A program made the position numbers and the translations under genes. Shown piece after piece: positions 12,585 through 23,833 of a DNA stretch of 64,000 bases. Numbering within the stretch: the stretch's first letter is position 1; every line of letters begins with the position of its first letter. The DNA comes from Taxillus chinensis (Eukaryota; Streptophyta; Magnoliopsida; Santalales; Loranthaceae): NCBI GenBank assembly GCA_023512835.1, contig CM042086.1, forward strand, positions 21,211,029 to 21,275,028, read 5' to 3'. The notes beneath the pieces were generated by a model. That model made no database searches, was not told the origin of the DNA, and worked only from the letters and a program-made list of their open reading frames with translations.

Positions 12585-13400
12585 ATGGGGAGGCCACTGT
12601 TCCATGAGGTTCTGGACAAACCCGCTACAAGTGGTATCATAGGATTTTGCTGTGCAGTCTGGTTCTACATACAGAAGAAAAACATCGGATACTCACATGT
12701 GGGTCTAAGCTACGAGAGGGCCATTGAAGGCCACCATTGGAGAATAATAACCTCCGCCTTTTCCCACATAAGCATCCTTCATCTCATTTTCAATATGAGC
12801 GCGCTTTGGAGCCTTGGGTTTGTAGAGCAATCGGGAAACATGGGTCTTGGGGTGGAATTTTATCTCCACTACACTCTTGTGCTAGTACTTTTTTCAGGGG
12901 TGTTGGTTTTGGGGGCATACCATGTTTTGATCCAAAAGTTTAAGGTAGAGTATTTCCGGAGAGTCACGACTGTTGGGTACTCTTGCGTTGTTTTTGGATG
13001 GATGACGATTCTCTCAGTCAGGCAGCCTTCCTCCAAGTTGAATCTTTTTGGGTTTCTTTCGCTTCCCATCAGTTTAGCACCATTCGAATCGCTTTTATTT
13101 ACTTCAATAATCGTTCCACAGGCAAGCTTTGTTGGGCATATGTCTGGAATAGTAGTTGGATACTCTATTGCTTTGGGTTTGATTCATGGGATGAATAACT
13201 ACTGGGCAGTATCAATGCTGGGCTGGGTAGTGCTTATTTTCGTGTTAAGTTTAAAGAAGTCTGGTTCATATAATTTTGAATTTCTTGAGGTTGAATCCAT
13301 TACTGATCCTTGTTTGCCTTCGGTGAGATTTCTAGCTCCAGGCAGAGGCAGAACATTACAGAGGGGCGCACTAACAGTTGGAGGAGCTGATTTTGCGTAG
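12585..13400 (+). CDS. RBL13: Rhomboid-like protein 13 (RBL13)
   Basis: This is an uninterrupted 271-aa frame. I chose the ATG at 12585, giving MGRPLF, because the family starts there; the frame runs three codons further up but without an ATG. Rhomboids are intramembrane serine proteases. Here the conserved HxxxN lies at residues 66-70 (HLIFN), the nucleophile region is GYSC with Ser133, and the partner His185 is in GHMSGIVVG. The family motif is GxSG, so the Gly after Ser is replaced by Cys. Hydrophobic segments near residues 15-30, 55-80, 92-113, 126-145, 155-175, 180-200 and 205-222 fit a six- or seven-pass fold. The tail (225-271) is hydrophilic. The coding part has no intron. A membrane protease or protease-like factor is likely; activity is not shown by the sequence. 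Confidence 0.9.
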   Translation: MGRPLFHEVLDKPATSGIIGFCCAVWFYIQKKNIGYSHVGLSYERAIEGHHWRIITSAFSHISILHLIFNMSALWSLGFVEQSGNMGLGVEFYLHYTLVLVLFSGVLVLGAYHVLIQKFKVEYFRRVTTVGYSCVVFGWMTILSVRQPSSKLNLFGFLSLPISLAPFESLLFTSIIVPQASFVGHMSGIVVGYSIALGLIHGMNNYWAVSMLGWVVLIFVLSLKKSGSYNFEFLEVESITDPCLPSVRFLAPGRGRTLQRGALTVGGADFA

Positions 13401-14519
13401 TTTCTTAGTGGGACATTTCCATACTTCGGCAGCTTTGCTGTACTTGTTCTTGGACTTGAACTTGTTGGATAGTGATTTTCTGTGATTGCTTTTCAGTGAA
13501 CGGGTTGGCCCTCTGCTCGAAATTGAACACTTTTTCATGGGTCAAAAATGATTTGGAAGCTTCTGTTTTGATGGTCACGTTAAATTCTGGGTTCTGCAAG
13601 ATCCATACTGCTGCTGCTGTCCAATTTGGAATGTAGGGTTTCCTGCTATTGTTTTTATTTGAAATGTTACTTATTGTGCTCCTGCACAATTGTTTTTGTT
13701 CACAAAGAATGACTAGCTACAATATGTTTGGCCCACAAAAGACTGAGCAAAATGAATTTCTTTGTCAGATGCAATTTCGAATATAGCAATTTTCTTCCAT
13801 CATAGCTCTCTATTAGATATGAATGGATGGAAATAATAAGCTAAATTCAGGTGGGTATTCTAAAATTCTAGTAAAACTTTATCATGTCTGTGGGCGATGT
13901 GCTTTCCAATATACAAGTTCTTCTATTACGGGACGTCGGCATCATTTCAGTTGTTTTATGGTGCAGGAATTGGCATTATAAACCTTTATGGACTCGCATA
14001 ATGATTTTAACAAGTTTGTCCTGATTTCTATATATGCATGACTTTACATGGGAAGCTGCTTTGGCCTCATATTGTCTGAAATATAAAGCTCAATTTGCTG
14101 CGACGTTTATAATGTTTGAATGTCAGATCTGACTAGATTGGGACAACTAACTAACTACAGAATTGATTGTCCGTTACTGACTAAATTATCCAAAGGCGAA
14201 GGCAAGGCGATATGAACAAAAAACCGGCAGAAAATTATTAGACCACGTTGGCTTACAACACCAGAGGCCCATCACACTTGCTTGAACCACTGCTTTCTTC
14301 TGATACGCAAAATCCAAGTTCTATCTTTATGGTTATGGCATCATATTACTATGAGATGCTCGTTGCCTTAATGATTCTGCCCCTTGATATTTTGCAAGCT
14401 TCCCAGGATCAAGTATCTCCCCATCCTCCTGTGACATGCAAAGTGTGCTTCTTTTCATTTTAATAATGTTTGTTTCATGCAAATTTATAAGCCATTTGTT
14501 TTACTGGTAATCTGACACC

Positions 14520-14745
14520 CCCATGGAGGTACAGCTACATCAGCGCTTTGGTCATTTGTCATCATCTCTGGGTTCGAACAGACCACACATCCAGCATGGT
14601 CAAATGAGCCTCTTAAATTTCACGTAATTTTTCGTGTCAATAGTATCCCATTGCCTATGGAGGCACGGCTTCGTGAATTTTATATGGTTTGTTCATGTTC
14701 CATCATCTCTGGGCGCAACAGACACACAGAGCATTACCCTAGTAT
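14520..14745. repeat. Degenerate ~130-bp direct duplication
   Basis: The phrases CATGGAGGTACAGCT / TATGGAGGCACGGCT and CATCATCTCTGGG followed by CAACAGAC recur once. A GGTTCGAAC B-box-like string lies near 14570, but I see no matching A box or A-rich tail, so a SINE call is not supported. Confidence 0.4.
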
Positions 14746-15330
14746 ATGCCACTTAACAATAAATACAGGTGTATGATTCGTCTTCTGAAGTACTGTGTTC
14801 CCATACCTAAAATCTCTTACAAAGGGTTGCTTTCATTTTCTGTGTTGAAAACAGGGCTTCTTTTTGTGCAACCAAGTCCATTCAAACGATAGCCTTGTCT
14901 GAAAACCAACCACGGGTTTCGGCCATGTAAATTTGAGTCGCCTTAAGCCAATCTGAAAAGCTGCAACCAAAATGAGCATCATGGAGCCACCCAATCAGGA
15001 TGCCCAACACACCACTGCAAACTGCAAAGGCCTCCATGCATCAAGCTTGTAGCTTTACACTGCAGCGACCTTCATGAGCTGTTAATGACCCGTTATAGTT
15101 CTCTGAATGCAAATCTCACGTGGATGTGTTGGCAAACATAGGAATATTCATAAGCGAATATTCATAAGCAACAGGAGTCATTACGGAAACTTATTCGGCA
15201 AGCTATATACACATTACATATTATACAGGTAAGTCAGTAGAGCGAAAAAAAGAGCAAACTTATCACTAACTGCATCCGACATTCCCCACAAGAAACCCAC
15301 AATCAACTCCCTTGCGAGCAGGTTTTTTCG

Positions 15331-15639
15331 GAGGCATTGGCGGCACCTGAGGTCCCTCAACATTTATCATTGCAACTGAGCAATCTTATAACGTTATATA
15401 GAGCCACCAAAGTCTACATCCCGAACAAGAAACACGGAATGAAAACCCCAAATTATGGAAAGCCAGATTGTGCAGGACAACAGAAAGCATTAGCTGCAGC
15501 TGAGGTTCCCCAAATCCTATCATTACGGCCAAACAACCCTACTACCTTGCACAGACCCCATTGCATCCCCTGCAAGCAGCCCAGTCTGAAAACCCCAGAC
15601 TATGACAACTATGATGATGAGTACTTACTTGGTGGTACT
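15331..15639 (+). repeat. 153-bp in-frame duplication inside a short open frame
   Basis: Two units begin GCATTGG (15334) and GCATTAG (15487), 153 bases apart. In the same frame both read ALAAxEVPQxLSL and later TPxY. The frame stays open across both units (to a stop at 15640) but lacks an ATG at its start. It may be an exon of an unrecognised or decayed gene, or chance. I do not recognise the protein. Confidence 0.35.
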
Positions 15640-16245
15640 TGATCTCGGATAAAGTTTAATGTGCCTAAATTCTAAAGTTTATGTTTTCCAGTTAATACAG
15701 ACACACATGTAGTGATTTAAATTGAATATTCTGTATGTAGTTGTTAAGGCTTAGTTCAGGAGATGTGGAGGCTGTGAATCGTTAGTAGTAAGGGGCACTC
15801 AAATATTCTTGCGTGTATTTTCTATTTCTAGAACCCGCGTGGCTGTTACATGCAAACTAAGCAAAACAGTGCACTGCAACTAAGTACGGCGTCGTTTCTT
15901 TGTGTTCCACAGTTGTAAATTTTTTCTTGGGACAAAGAACATTGTTGAGGCTCTTTTGTAGTTGAGGAAAATGGAAGCATTTCAAGACTGCCAGTTAAGG
16001 ATTATAAAAGGTTTAAAGGACCACTGTTATGACACTGCTGGTATATAATTGAAAACTAAAAACAAAATACAATTTACCAACCAAGCTTTTTTAAGTTTGT
16101 AATGTAATTTCTCAGTTGCCCAAGCTCTTGGCATGCCAAAGGACATTTAGTCCAACGGCACATATATTCCAACTACATATAAAGGGTTGATTCCTCACCA
16201 CCCCCAAACAACATCGCCACAAAATAAAAAATAAAAAATAAAAAA

Positions 16246-17523
16246 ATGGCCCATATAGAGAGAGCTTTGATTGAAAATTCGTCTCGAATTATTTCTATAT
16301 TTTGCTTTTGCTTTTGTCCCATTATCATATTCACATGTCTTACGTTTACTCCATGGCTTGTTCACTCGACAACCCTGGAATCAGATAAAGAAGCCCTTCA
16401 CTCCCTGGTGCAAGCCATGGATCCCACCTCCATTCCTGCATATTCTTTCATCCGTACCTGGGACTTCCAAAAAGACCCGTGCGAGAGTTCGGGGGAGCTG
16501 TTCCTCGGGATCTTATGCACCATCCCTCTTGAAAACTCAAGCAGCAGGGTGACAACAATTGATCTGGACAGCGCTGGATACGATGGTTTTTTGCCACCGG
16601 AGCTGGGAAACCTGACGGAGCTTTCAATTCTCAGCCTGAGAGACAACAAGTTCCGAGGGCCGATTCCTGCTACAATTTCTAATTTGCAGAAGCTCACTGT
16701 GCTTTCCCTGGCTGAAAATGTCTTCAGCGGCTTCATACCAGATGGGATAGGTGGGCTCGCAATGCTACAAATCATCGACCTGTCATCAAACGCGCTATCC
16801 GGGCGGATTCCTGCTGGGATATCAGGAATCGGGAGCCTGACCCACTTGAAGCTCTCCCACAACAGGCTCTCAGGGACAATTCCTGGCCTCGCCGGAGCGC
16901 GGCACCTCAACGCACTGGACCTCAGCAACAACCGGCACTCTGGAACCATACCAAGGCTTCCAAGTAGCTTAAGAACACTGTCGCTCAGAAGCAATGCCCT
17001 CAGAGGCCCTGTTTCTTCAGTCAGGAGCCTTGAACGCCTCCAAACATTGGATCTGAGCAACAACAGGTTTTCTGGTCCCATTACTGGGGAGATTCTTACG
17101 CTGCCACAGCTGGCTAGAGTGGATGTTTCAATGAACCGTTTCACAACACTGGAGGTAGCCAACTTTATTGATAGGCCAACGCAGCTCCAAGTACTTGATG
17201 CACACAAGAATTCCTTGCGCGGTTGGCTGCCCCAGAATTTAGTCACTCTCCAGAACTTGACGTCAATCAACTTGGGGCATAACCGGTTTAATGGTCGAAT
17301 ACCCAAGGCATATGGGCCAGAGATTGCAAGATCGTGGACAAGCTTCTTCTTGGACTACAACTTTCTGGTCGGAAGCCTTCCACCTGAATTTAGAAGCAGC
17401 CATAGCCACTTTAGTGGCAGCCTTGCTCACAACTGCCTCAAGTGTCCACGAAAGGCCCCATTATGTCACGGAGGGCAGAGACCAGCTTCAAGCTGTGACC
17501 GAGCGAGAACTGGAAGATGGTGA
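16246..17523 (+). CDS. Leucine-rich repeat receptor-like protein without kinase
   Basis: A single-exon 425-aa frame begins at an ATG after an A-rich leader. A hydrophobic segment (about residues 16-40) is the signal peptide or anchor. An LRR N-terminal cap follows (SDKEALHSLVQAMDP, with WDFQKDPC). About ten plant-type LRRs cover residues ~95-385, with phrases such as LTELSILSLRDNKFRGPIP and LxxLDLSNNRxSGxIP. The protein ends in a Cys-rich cap (CLKCPRKAPLCHGGQRPASSC). There is no kinase domain and no clear second membrane segment, so it is probably secreted or apoplastic, in the receptor-like-protein group. By memory it matches the LRR gene next to RBL13 in Arabidopsis (At3g59510). A ligand or partner cannot be inferred. 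Confidence 0.9.
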   Translation: MAHIERALIENSSRIISIFCFCFCPIIIFTCLTFTPWLVHSTTLESDKEALHSLVQAMDPTSIPAYSFIRTWDFQKDPCESSGELFLGILCTIPLENSSSRVTTIDLDSAGYDGFLPPELGNLTELSILSLRDNKFRGPIPATISNLQKLTVLSLAENVFSGFIPDGIGGLAMLQIIDLSSNALSGRIPAGISGIGSLTHLKLSHNRLSGTIPGLAGARHLNALDLSNNRHSGTIPRLPSSLRTLSLRSNALRGPVSSVRSLERLQTLDLSNNRFSGPITGEILTLPQLARVDVSMNRFTTLEVANFIDRPTQLQVLDAHKNSLRGWLPQNLVTLQNLTSINLGHNRFNGRIPKAYGPEIARSWTSFFLDYNFLVGSLPPEFRSSHSHFSGSLAHNCLKCPRKAPLCHGGQRPASSCDRARTGRW

Positions 17524-18672
17524 AACACACATAGATTAATAATGATTTTTGAGTTTATAGATTAATAGCCGATGTGTCATAATTTTACCCGTGATCAAGA
17601 ATTTAACAAAAAATAAACTGAGTGGACCGGAAAAAAAAGATTGATTGATTTATTTTTTATTTTGAAAGAATTCATAATATTTGATCGGTTTACGATTTCG
17701 GCAGTTCGGTTACCGAACCGATTGAACATACTGTCATTAAATTTAATATAGTCTGATAGGTTTATATATCCTTCGCTACCCCTAATATGTTATTTAATAA
17801 AGTCTGAACTTAATAATATTTTTCGTATCTCGTGTTTTATTTGTTGGATTTTTGAGTAATGACATTTCAAATTCAAATTTATTATCTCGTTTTCTTATGT
17901 GAATGTCTAATATTTTCATATTATTTTTTTTTGTTGATGCCTTAAAAGTTGATAGGTTTACAATGTTTGGGATGAATATATTTTTTAAAATTTATCGTTA
18001 AAATTTAAAAATCAATTCAATTTTATGCACCAAATCGAACTAAAAATCGATAGTTTTTAACCTTTATTGGTTGATTTTAATTTGAATTTTTTCTAAATCG
18101 AATTTCTTTGGTTTGATTTAAAAATTAGATATAAATCAACCGAACTAATGATCACCCTTAGTTTTACCTATCAATAATTTTAATAATTTATATGAAAAAA
18201 AATAAAATATTATATATAATTCACATACCGAGCCCTCAATTCAACTATCTCATCTAATTAAAAATCAAAATTGATAAAAAAAAAAACGACCACTATTAAA
18301 TCATTTTGTTTCTCTCTAATATATGACACCTTCAAAATGCATCACCTCATTGTCTTTAACGCCTATCCTCACAAGTACATTTTTTTAGGGTATGTTTAAT
18401 GTTTTTGGTTTTTTAAATTCAAAAACTATATTAAAATTTTGATCTTAAAAATTATTTTCCATACAATCGGATACAAGACTAATCATCATCTAAGCCAATT
18501 TTTCCTATGTTCATCCTAACCAAAAACAAAATGTGTTTTTCTTAGCAATGGAATCACTCCACATCTAACACATAACTGAAGAGAATCAGAATCCACATAC
18601 TGTTAGAGAATCCAAAATATGCGAAACACTTCCATCTTATGAACAAGTTTTACAACTACAAAACACAGCATT
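17524..18672. other. AT-rich spacer between convergent genes
   Basis: This is the tail-to-tail region of the LRR gene (+) and YIF1 (-). It will contain both 3' UTRs. There are long A/T runs and no gene. Confidence 0.6.
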
Positions 18673-21600
18673 TTAGAAAAGCCAATTAACGCTAATGTTG
18701 CCAAGCCAAATAAAAAGCGGGAATTGTGCCAACGCAATGAAGAGCAAGAGGTAGTGATGCTTGCTAGAGTCGTACGTCCTCACTTCTGAAAAAAGAACCC
18801 TCTTCATTGTTTTGACCAAGAAGATCCCCATGCAGAGGCAGGTCCATGGAACCAAGAAATAGTATGAATAACTCCAAATGATCCTTCCAAGGACAGCGAA
18901 GCACATTCCTGTAAAAGTATATCCCGCATAAGCCACAATGTCCAGTAAGGGCGCCTCGCCACTACCCAGTGACAGTAGTGATATTTTCAGCAGTGACACT
19001 TGCAAAAACCAGCCCACCAATCCCTTGATAAAGAGCCAGTTTAGAGCTTCGGGTCTAAACCTGGACCAAAGCAAAAATTAAGTTATAAAATTTCATGATT
19101 GCAAAAAAAAAAAAAAAAAATGGGAGCGGTGCATGCACAGAATATGAGCTTCATACAGACACCAAGAATCATACTATAGAAGAATAAATACTAAATTTCA
19201 GCTGTCCTAAAAAAAAATAAGATGTAGTCACAATCAAACATAAAACTAAAATGGGTAAGAGCATCCAGACTAGGTCTTTCAAACTCTAAAATTTGGAAAA
19301 AAATTTAAATTTTAGAAAAAAAAAAACCCTACATTAGGTCCTTCAAACTCTAAAATTTAGAGAATAAAAATAGAGATTGGAGGGAAAATTTCTATATTTG
19401 GAGGATTACTATTTATCCTCCAAATTTTTTTTAAATATATTTCTTGTTATATGTGCATTTCTAATTGGTTATAATAAATAGATGAGATTAAAAAAAATAT
19501 TAAATAAAAAATAAAAAATTATAATTTATTATATAGAGATAGAGATGGAGGACCTGATGTATGTAATTTTTTAAATATCTTTAAATTTTTACCGTACATC
19601 TATCAAAATAGAAAAAGATGAAACTGGTGTAAATGCTCTAACAGGATCAGGATAAAGGATGTCGAAAACTAGAATTGTCGGTTATCAATTATAATGAAGT
19701 ATTTGACTTGCGTTGAAAGTGGCTTCGCAGCTAAAGACTTGGCACCATACCAGATGTGAAAAAACCTACCCCTGTTCACATTAGAGCATTACAAGGGTAG
19801 GTAATGAGAAATGGCAAATCTCATTGGCGTAGCCCACATTGGTTGAATTAAAAAATATAATTACAGGGTCATTTGCAATAATAGATTGTAAGCCCCACCC
19901 TATTATAGTAAAGACACATGTAAATATAAAATAAAATGTTAGGCAGCAGCTACCTAAAACAATCGCAACTGATGCTACACTATTATCAGAAAAGATGCCC
20001 CCACAAAGCTGGCAAAACAGGTGCCACGGCCAGTTGAGGTACCCAGTTCGAGTTCCTTAGGAAATGCTAGAATCAACGGCAAGGAAATTGGGCATACAAT
20101 ATTAACACGAGTTACTAGTAATACAGCACAAAAAAACAATCCCCTTGGGATACCCCTGTTGGTGAGGGACAACAAAGAATCACAAGATTAAAGAGGTAGA
20201 GGCCAAATAAATCCTAGGATGAATGACCTCCGAAAAGGCTATATCATTGGATGATAATGCGAACTAAACCTTTTATTGATGAAATGTTAGCGCCAACAAA
20301 TAGAAGGGGAAGCCAAGAGGAGGGTGGGGAATGGGTAAAAACAAAAAAAACATTTAGAAGCAACCACAAGGCATGATTACAACAGATGGAGTAGCTTGGT
20401 GTTCAAACTTTTAAAAGTTATTCATTCTATGCAAATTTCTAAAACTTGTAAAGTAGTCAATAAAGGTTAGACTGTTCAGTCTGTTCCTTTTTATAATTTA
20501 AAGAGGTACCAAGTAATTAAAAAAGAAAAAGTGAAATAGACAGTAACAAACATCCAGATAGTATTGAATTGAATTGAATTCTTACATTCCATGAAGACCT
20601 AAGGATAAGCCAGCAAGAACCACATAAGTGCCAAAAGCCATAAATGGAATGTATAAGTCAGGTGCATTAATATCATAAATCGGGGGGTTTGTATGAGAGT
20701 CTGCCCCCCTACCGGCTCAGTTATTCTTGTCCAATGGCCCTGCAGAAAGAAAATCAAGAATGTCAAATAACAGGGAAAAAACTGTGCCAACTAGACGAAA
20801 AAAGAAAGGGACTAGTACCTACCCTGTGAAGGAATGGAAACAAAACAACTTTTAATTTGTTTCGCACATATTGATCATTCACTTGAAAATAGTACTGAGG
20901 ATCAGAGAAATACCTACTAATCTGCCAATCAGAGAAATAAATCGTGAGTAACAGGCCATTAAAAAATCAATTAATAGAATATCAGAATTCCACATTGCCA
21001 CTAGTTTAAATTATTCAGTCAGCAACAAATTTTAGTAGAACCCTGAAAAAGAGCTCAAAACACAATGCAGCCACATGTTTTCTGAAAAGAACAAAAAGTT
21101 ATTTTCATTCTTTGGGATCAAAAAATAAAAACATTTTATTGCTTTTAGTTTTTAGTTTTCTTTATCCGAAAATAATTATCACATATTAAAAACAAAAACA
21201 GAAAATATGCACAAACATGCTCTAATAATCATGGGGTACAATAAGAAAAGGGATGGATCACTGCATTCACAAGAGGTTTCAGCTCACAGCAAGCAAGGGT
21301 TCGCACAAATAATGTGAGACAGAAGTCCTGGAGACCTAAAATAACAAACTAAATGCAAGCTGACTAAAGTCACACAAAGGGTGCATTGGTTAGCAACTAA
21401 AGAAATTACACAGTAATTCCTGATTGCCAAATTTATTTAACTCTGGTATAAAATTTTACAGATCTGCAGTCGTCTTAGTAAACAATGAACAAGACCCTTT
21501 TAAGACGTTCATAGCTAGGATATGTATGGGTTTTTTTTTTTTTTGAAGTTGAACAATTACATTGGCAATTTTCGCTATGAGTCCTTCAAGATGTATTGAA

Positions 21601-22277
21601 TGCGTGTGTAGAACCATGTTTTTGCAACACTTCAGCATGCATGGATATTTCTCAGGCTCTTCAATTGAACCCTATAGTTCTTCTTGATAAATATGCTAAT
21701 GCTTCTGTTCCAACTGTACATTGTAATGCAAGGAAGGTAAAATTGCTGGATTAGCACACATGATTAATATTTCTATGTTTTCTAAGGGCATCCTGATTCA
21801 GAGAAATTACAACACAATGCAAGGCTTCTCCCAAAAATCCAACTAGCTTGGACAGACAAATATAATAAATGATCCACAATAAAATGTAATATTCTGATAC
21901 TCAGACTCACAAACAAAGGAAGCACAATCAAATACCCATAAGTGACACTCAATGGTATATATTATAGATACCTTTCACAAATAAGGTCATGTTGAATGAT
22001 AAAACAAGGAGCAACACTTAATAAGTAATTTAACATGCTGTAGCAACAGTTTCTACACATAAAAACACTTACGCGCACACAAAAATCTCAAGTCCTTGAA
22101 TGTTACGCTACTTACATTGCTTTGAACATACTCGGAACTGGATCCTAGAATTTTCTCACCATATGCACCAAGTCCACCTCGGATAAGTCCTGAACCAGCT
22201 CCATATAAGGAATTCCCAAATGGAGTAGGCACAGGATTAGCTTGTGGTCTTTGCTGAGGCCCCACGTTGTTATACAT
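18673..22277 (-). CDS. YIF1: YIF1/HRF1-family membrane protein, four coding exons, one with a frame break
   Basis: Coding exons on the minus strand are 22116-22277 ([11 protein letters not shown]..., 54 codons), 20823-20921 (33 codons), 20586-20739, and 18673-19060 to the stop. All junctions are GT..AG and phases agree with a ~266-aa Yip1-domain protein. YIF1 proteins work with Yip1 in ER-Golgi vesicle transport. Signatures include [40 protein letters not shown] and [12 protein letters not shown], and the last exons hold about five membrane segments. Exon 3 starts in phase 0 and must end in phase 2, so its length should be 2 mod 3; it is 154 (1 mod 3). Two single-base insertions, in a C6 run (20704-20709) and a G6 run (20682-20687), explain this: the reading between them and after them matches the family. 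Either the gene is damaged or the assembly has homopolymer errors. A MITE sits in intron 3. Confidence 0.85.
19259..19638. mobile_element. PIF/Harbinger-like MITE in YIF1 intron 3
   Basis: A 380-bp AT-rich element has imperfect terminal inverted repeats (GAGCATCCAGACTAG at the left, GAGCATTTACACCAG at the right, read inwards) and a TAA duplication on each side (19256-19258 and 19639-19641). Three-base TWA duplications and such ends are typical of PIF/Harbinger MITEs. It has no coding capacity. Confidence 0.75.
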
Positions 22278-22439
22278 TTCTGCCACCACAATGAACAAGG
22301 GAAAACAAATTATTTTCGGATCAGGTTTCCCAGAAGAAAACTAGATAGGCAAACCCGCGAAGATGCTATATTATGCAACAAACATTAACGATGATACTTT
22401 TTCCTCCGAGTTGAACTACACAGTCGACATTCTTGACCC

Positions 22440-22461
22440 AAAACACACACACACACACACA
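22440..22461. repeat. (CA)n microsatellite
   Basis: Short run of CA dinucleotides in the YIF1 5' UTR intron. Confidence 0.8.
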
Positions 22462-22797
22462 ACGAAACCATATAACCAAAATTATGTACATAAATATTAT
22501 CAAATTCATCATATACTATCAGTTGCCACCCAAAACAAAAAAAAACTTAAACTGATAGAACTAGACAGATCTGCGTCAAACATGGAACAAAGACAAGGAA
22601 ATCGAGAATTTGGAATTATCATCCGATCCAAATCTCCAAAGTAGAAGATCGATTCTCCTGCCGGTATTGAAGAAAATCAAGATCATGGCGGATGGAATGG
22701 ATACAAACACCGCATCCCACGAAAGTTTGATGGAGCTAGGGATTCCAAATCCCAAATCGAAGCAACCAAAAATGGTAGAATCATAATCGAATCATAC

Positions 22798-22870
22798 CTC
22801 TCGCGTAGTTGATGTTCTGTTGATCGTCGATCTCTGCGTTGCAGCGGCTAGTAGTTGAAGAAGAAACTCA
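22798..22870 (-). other. YIF1: Probable 5' UTR exon of YIF1
   Basis: Upstream of the coding start exon the acceptor GTGGCAG ends at 22280. A matching donor (GCGAGAG then GTATGA) is at 22797/22798, so a non-coding first exon and a ~518-bp intron (22280-22797) are likely. The transcription start is not defined. Confidence 0.5.
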
Positions 22871-23087
22871 AAACAATGAATCGTGTCCGTTTCGTTGGTT
22901 TGATTTTTATTATTTTTTATTATTTTTTTTTTCGACAAAGGCTTGTATTTGATTACAACAATGCTACGGGCCTACGGCGCACCCCTGCCCTCTGGTGTCC
23001 AACGACAGCCGGTTTTTGTTTTTGTGTTTTTTTTAATGAAACTCGTGTGCCAAATGGTTCAACCAAATATGAGTGTGCGTGACTGTG

Positions 23088-23093
<6 letters not shown>

Positions 23094-23129
<36 letters not shown>
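23094..23129. repeat. (AT)n microsatellite
   Basis: About 18 AT units. Confidence 0.95.
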
Positions 23130-23133
<4 letters not shown>

Positions 23134-23159
23134 CTGTCTGGCCATACATGCTCTTAAAC

Positions 23160-23400
23160 AAAAACTTACTCTCCTTTTCTTCAAATCCATTCTATATACT
23201 ATCCATCCACATGTGCTGAATAGTTTAAGCGTGTATTTTAATCAATTATGATAAACTTACTCTCCTTTTCTTCAAAAACTTACTCTCCTTTTCTTCAAAT
23301 CCATTCTATATACTCTCCTTTAAGCGTGTATTTTTTTTCCTTTTAAATTTTTTAAATGATAGACTTTTAAAAAAAAATCAATTATGGTTTTAAATAGTTT
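23160..23400. repeat. Local triplication of a ~40-bp phrase
   Basis: CTTACTCTCCTTTTCTTCAA occurs three times (near 23165, 23255 and 23279). TTTAAGCGTGTATTTT and ATCAATTATG occur twice each. This is a recent, imperfect local duplication. Confidence 0.7.
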
Positions 23401-23833
23401 TTGAAATAATTAATCATAGACTATCACTAAAGAACTACAACATAACTATATAACAAAATTATTTTTATGACTCATAGAAATGCCTTGTATAGTTTCATAA
23501 TCAGTTTTATGTATAACAATATATGACCCAGTTTGACAATGCTTCTTAGAGGCTTCGCTTATAAAATAAGCAAAAGAATAAAACATGTTTGGTAACTTTA
23601 AAAAAAGACTTATAAAAAAAAGTTTCTCGCTTTTTTTTAATAAAAAAGCAGAATCAATCCAGGGTGCTTTTAGAACGCTTTTTTGATAATCAGCTTTTAA
23701 AATTTTAAAATACCAATATTATCCTTCAATCAAATCCTCAAACGCGTCTCTTGCGCAAGGTGCCCGACGTCTCTCACGATCTGGGCAGAGAAGAGATGGC
23801 ACGATCTCACAGTGAGAGGGAGAGAGAGAGAGA

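Larger units (their letters stand above)
13401..16245. other. Intergenic region between RBL13 and the LRR gene
   Basis: The first ~290 bases are presumably the RBL13 3' UTR. The rest has no convincing gene. It holds two small internal duplications (14520-14745 and 15331-15639), described separately, and AT-rich sequence leading to the LRR promoter. Confidence 0.5.
22871..23833. other. Spacer upstream of YIF1
   Basis: Contains an AT microsatellite (23094-23129), a small local triplication (23160-23400) and an AT-rich stretch, ending in a GA microsatellite (23819-23836). No gene was seen. Confidence 0.6.

Noticed and set aside
14540..14600. Possible SINE with B box GGTTCGAAC
   Set aside because: No A box at the right distance, no 3' tail and no target duplication were found.
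16398..17306. 302-codon antisense frame opposite the LRR gene
   Set aside because: It mirrors LRR coding periodicity. The sense frame has a complete, recognisable protein.
22278..22298. Upstream in-frame Met for YIF1 (MFIVVAE)
   Set aside because: A CAG acceptor lies between it and MYNNVG, so that sequence is intron. The family starts at MYNNVG.
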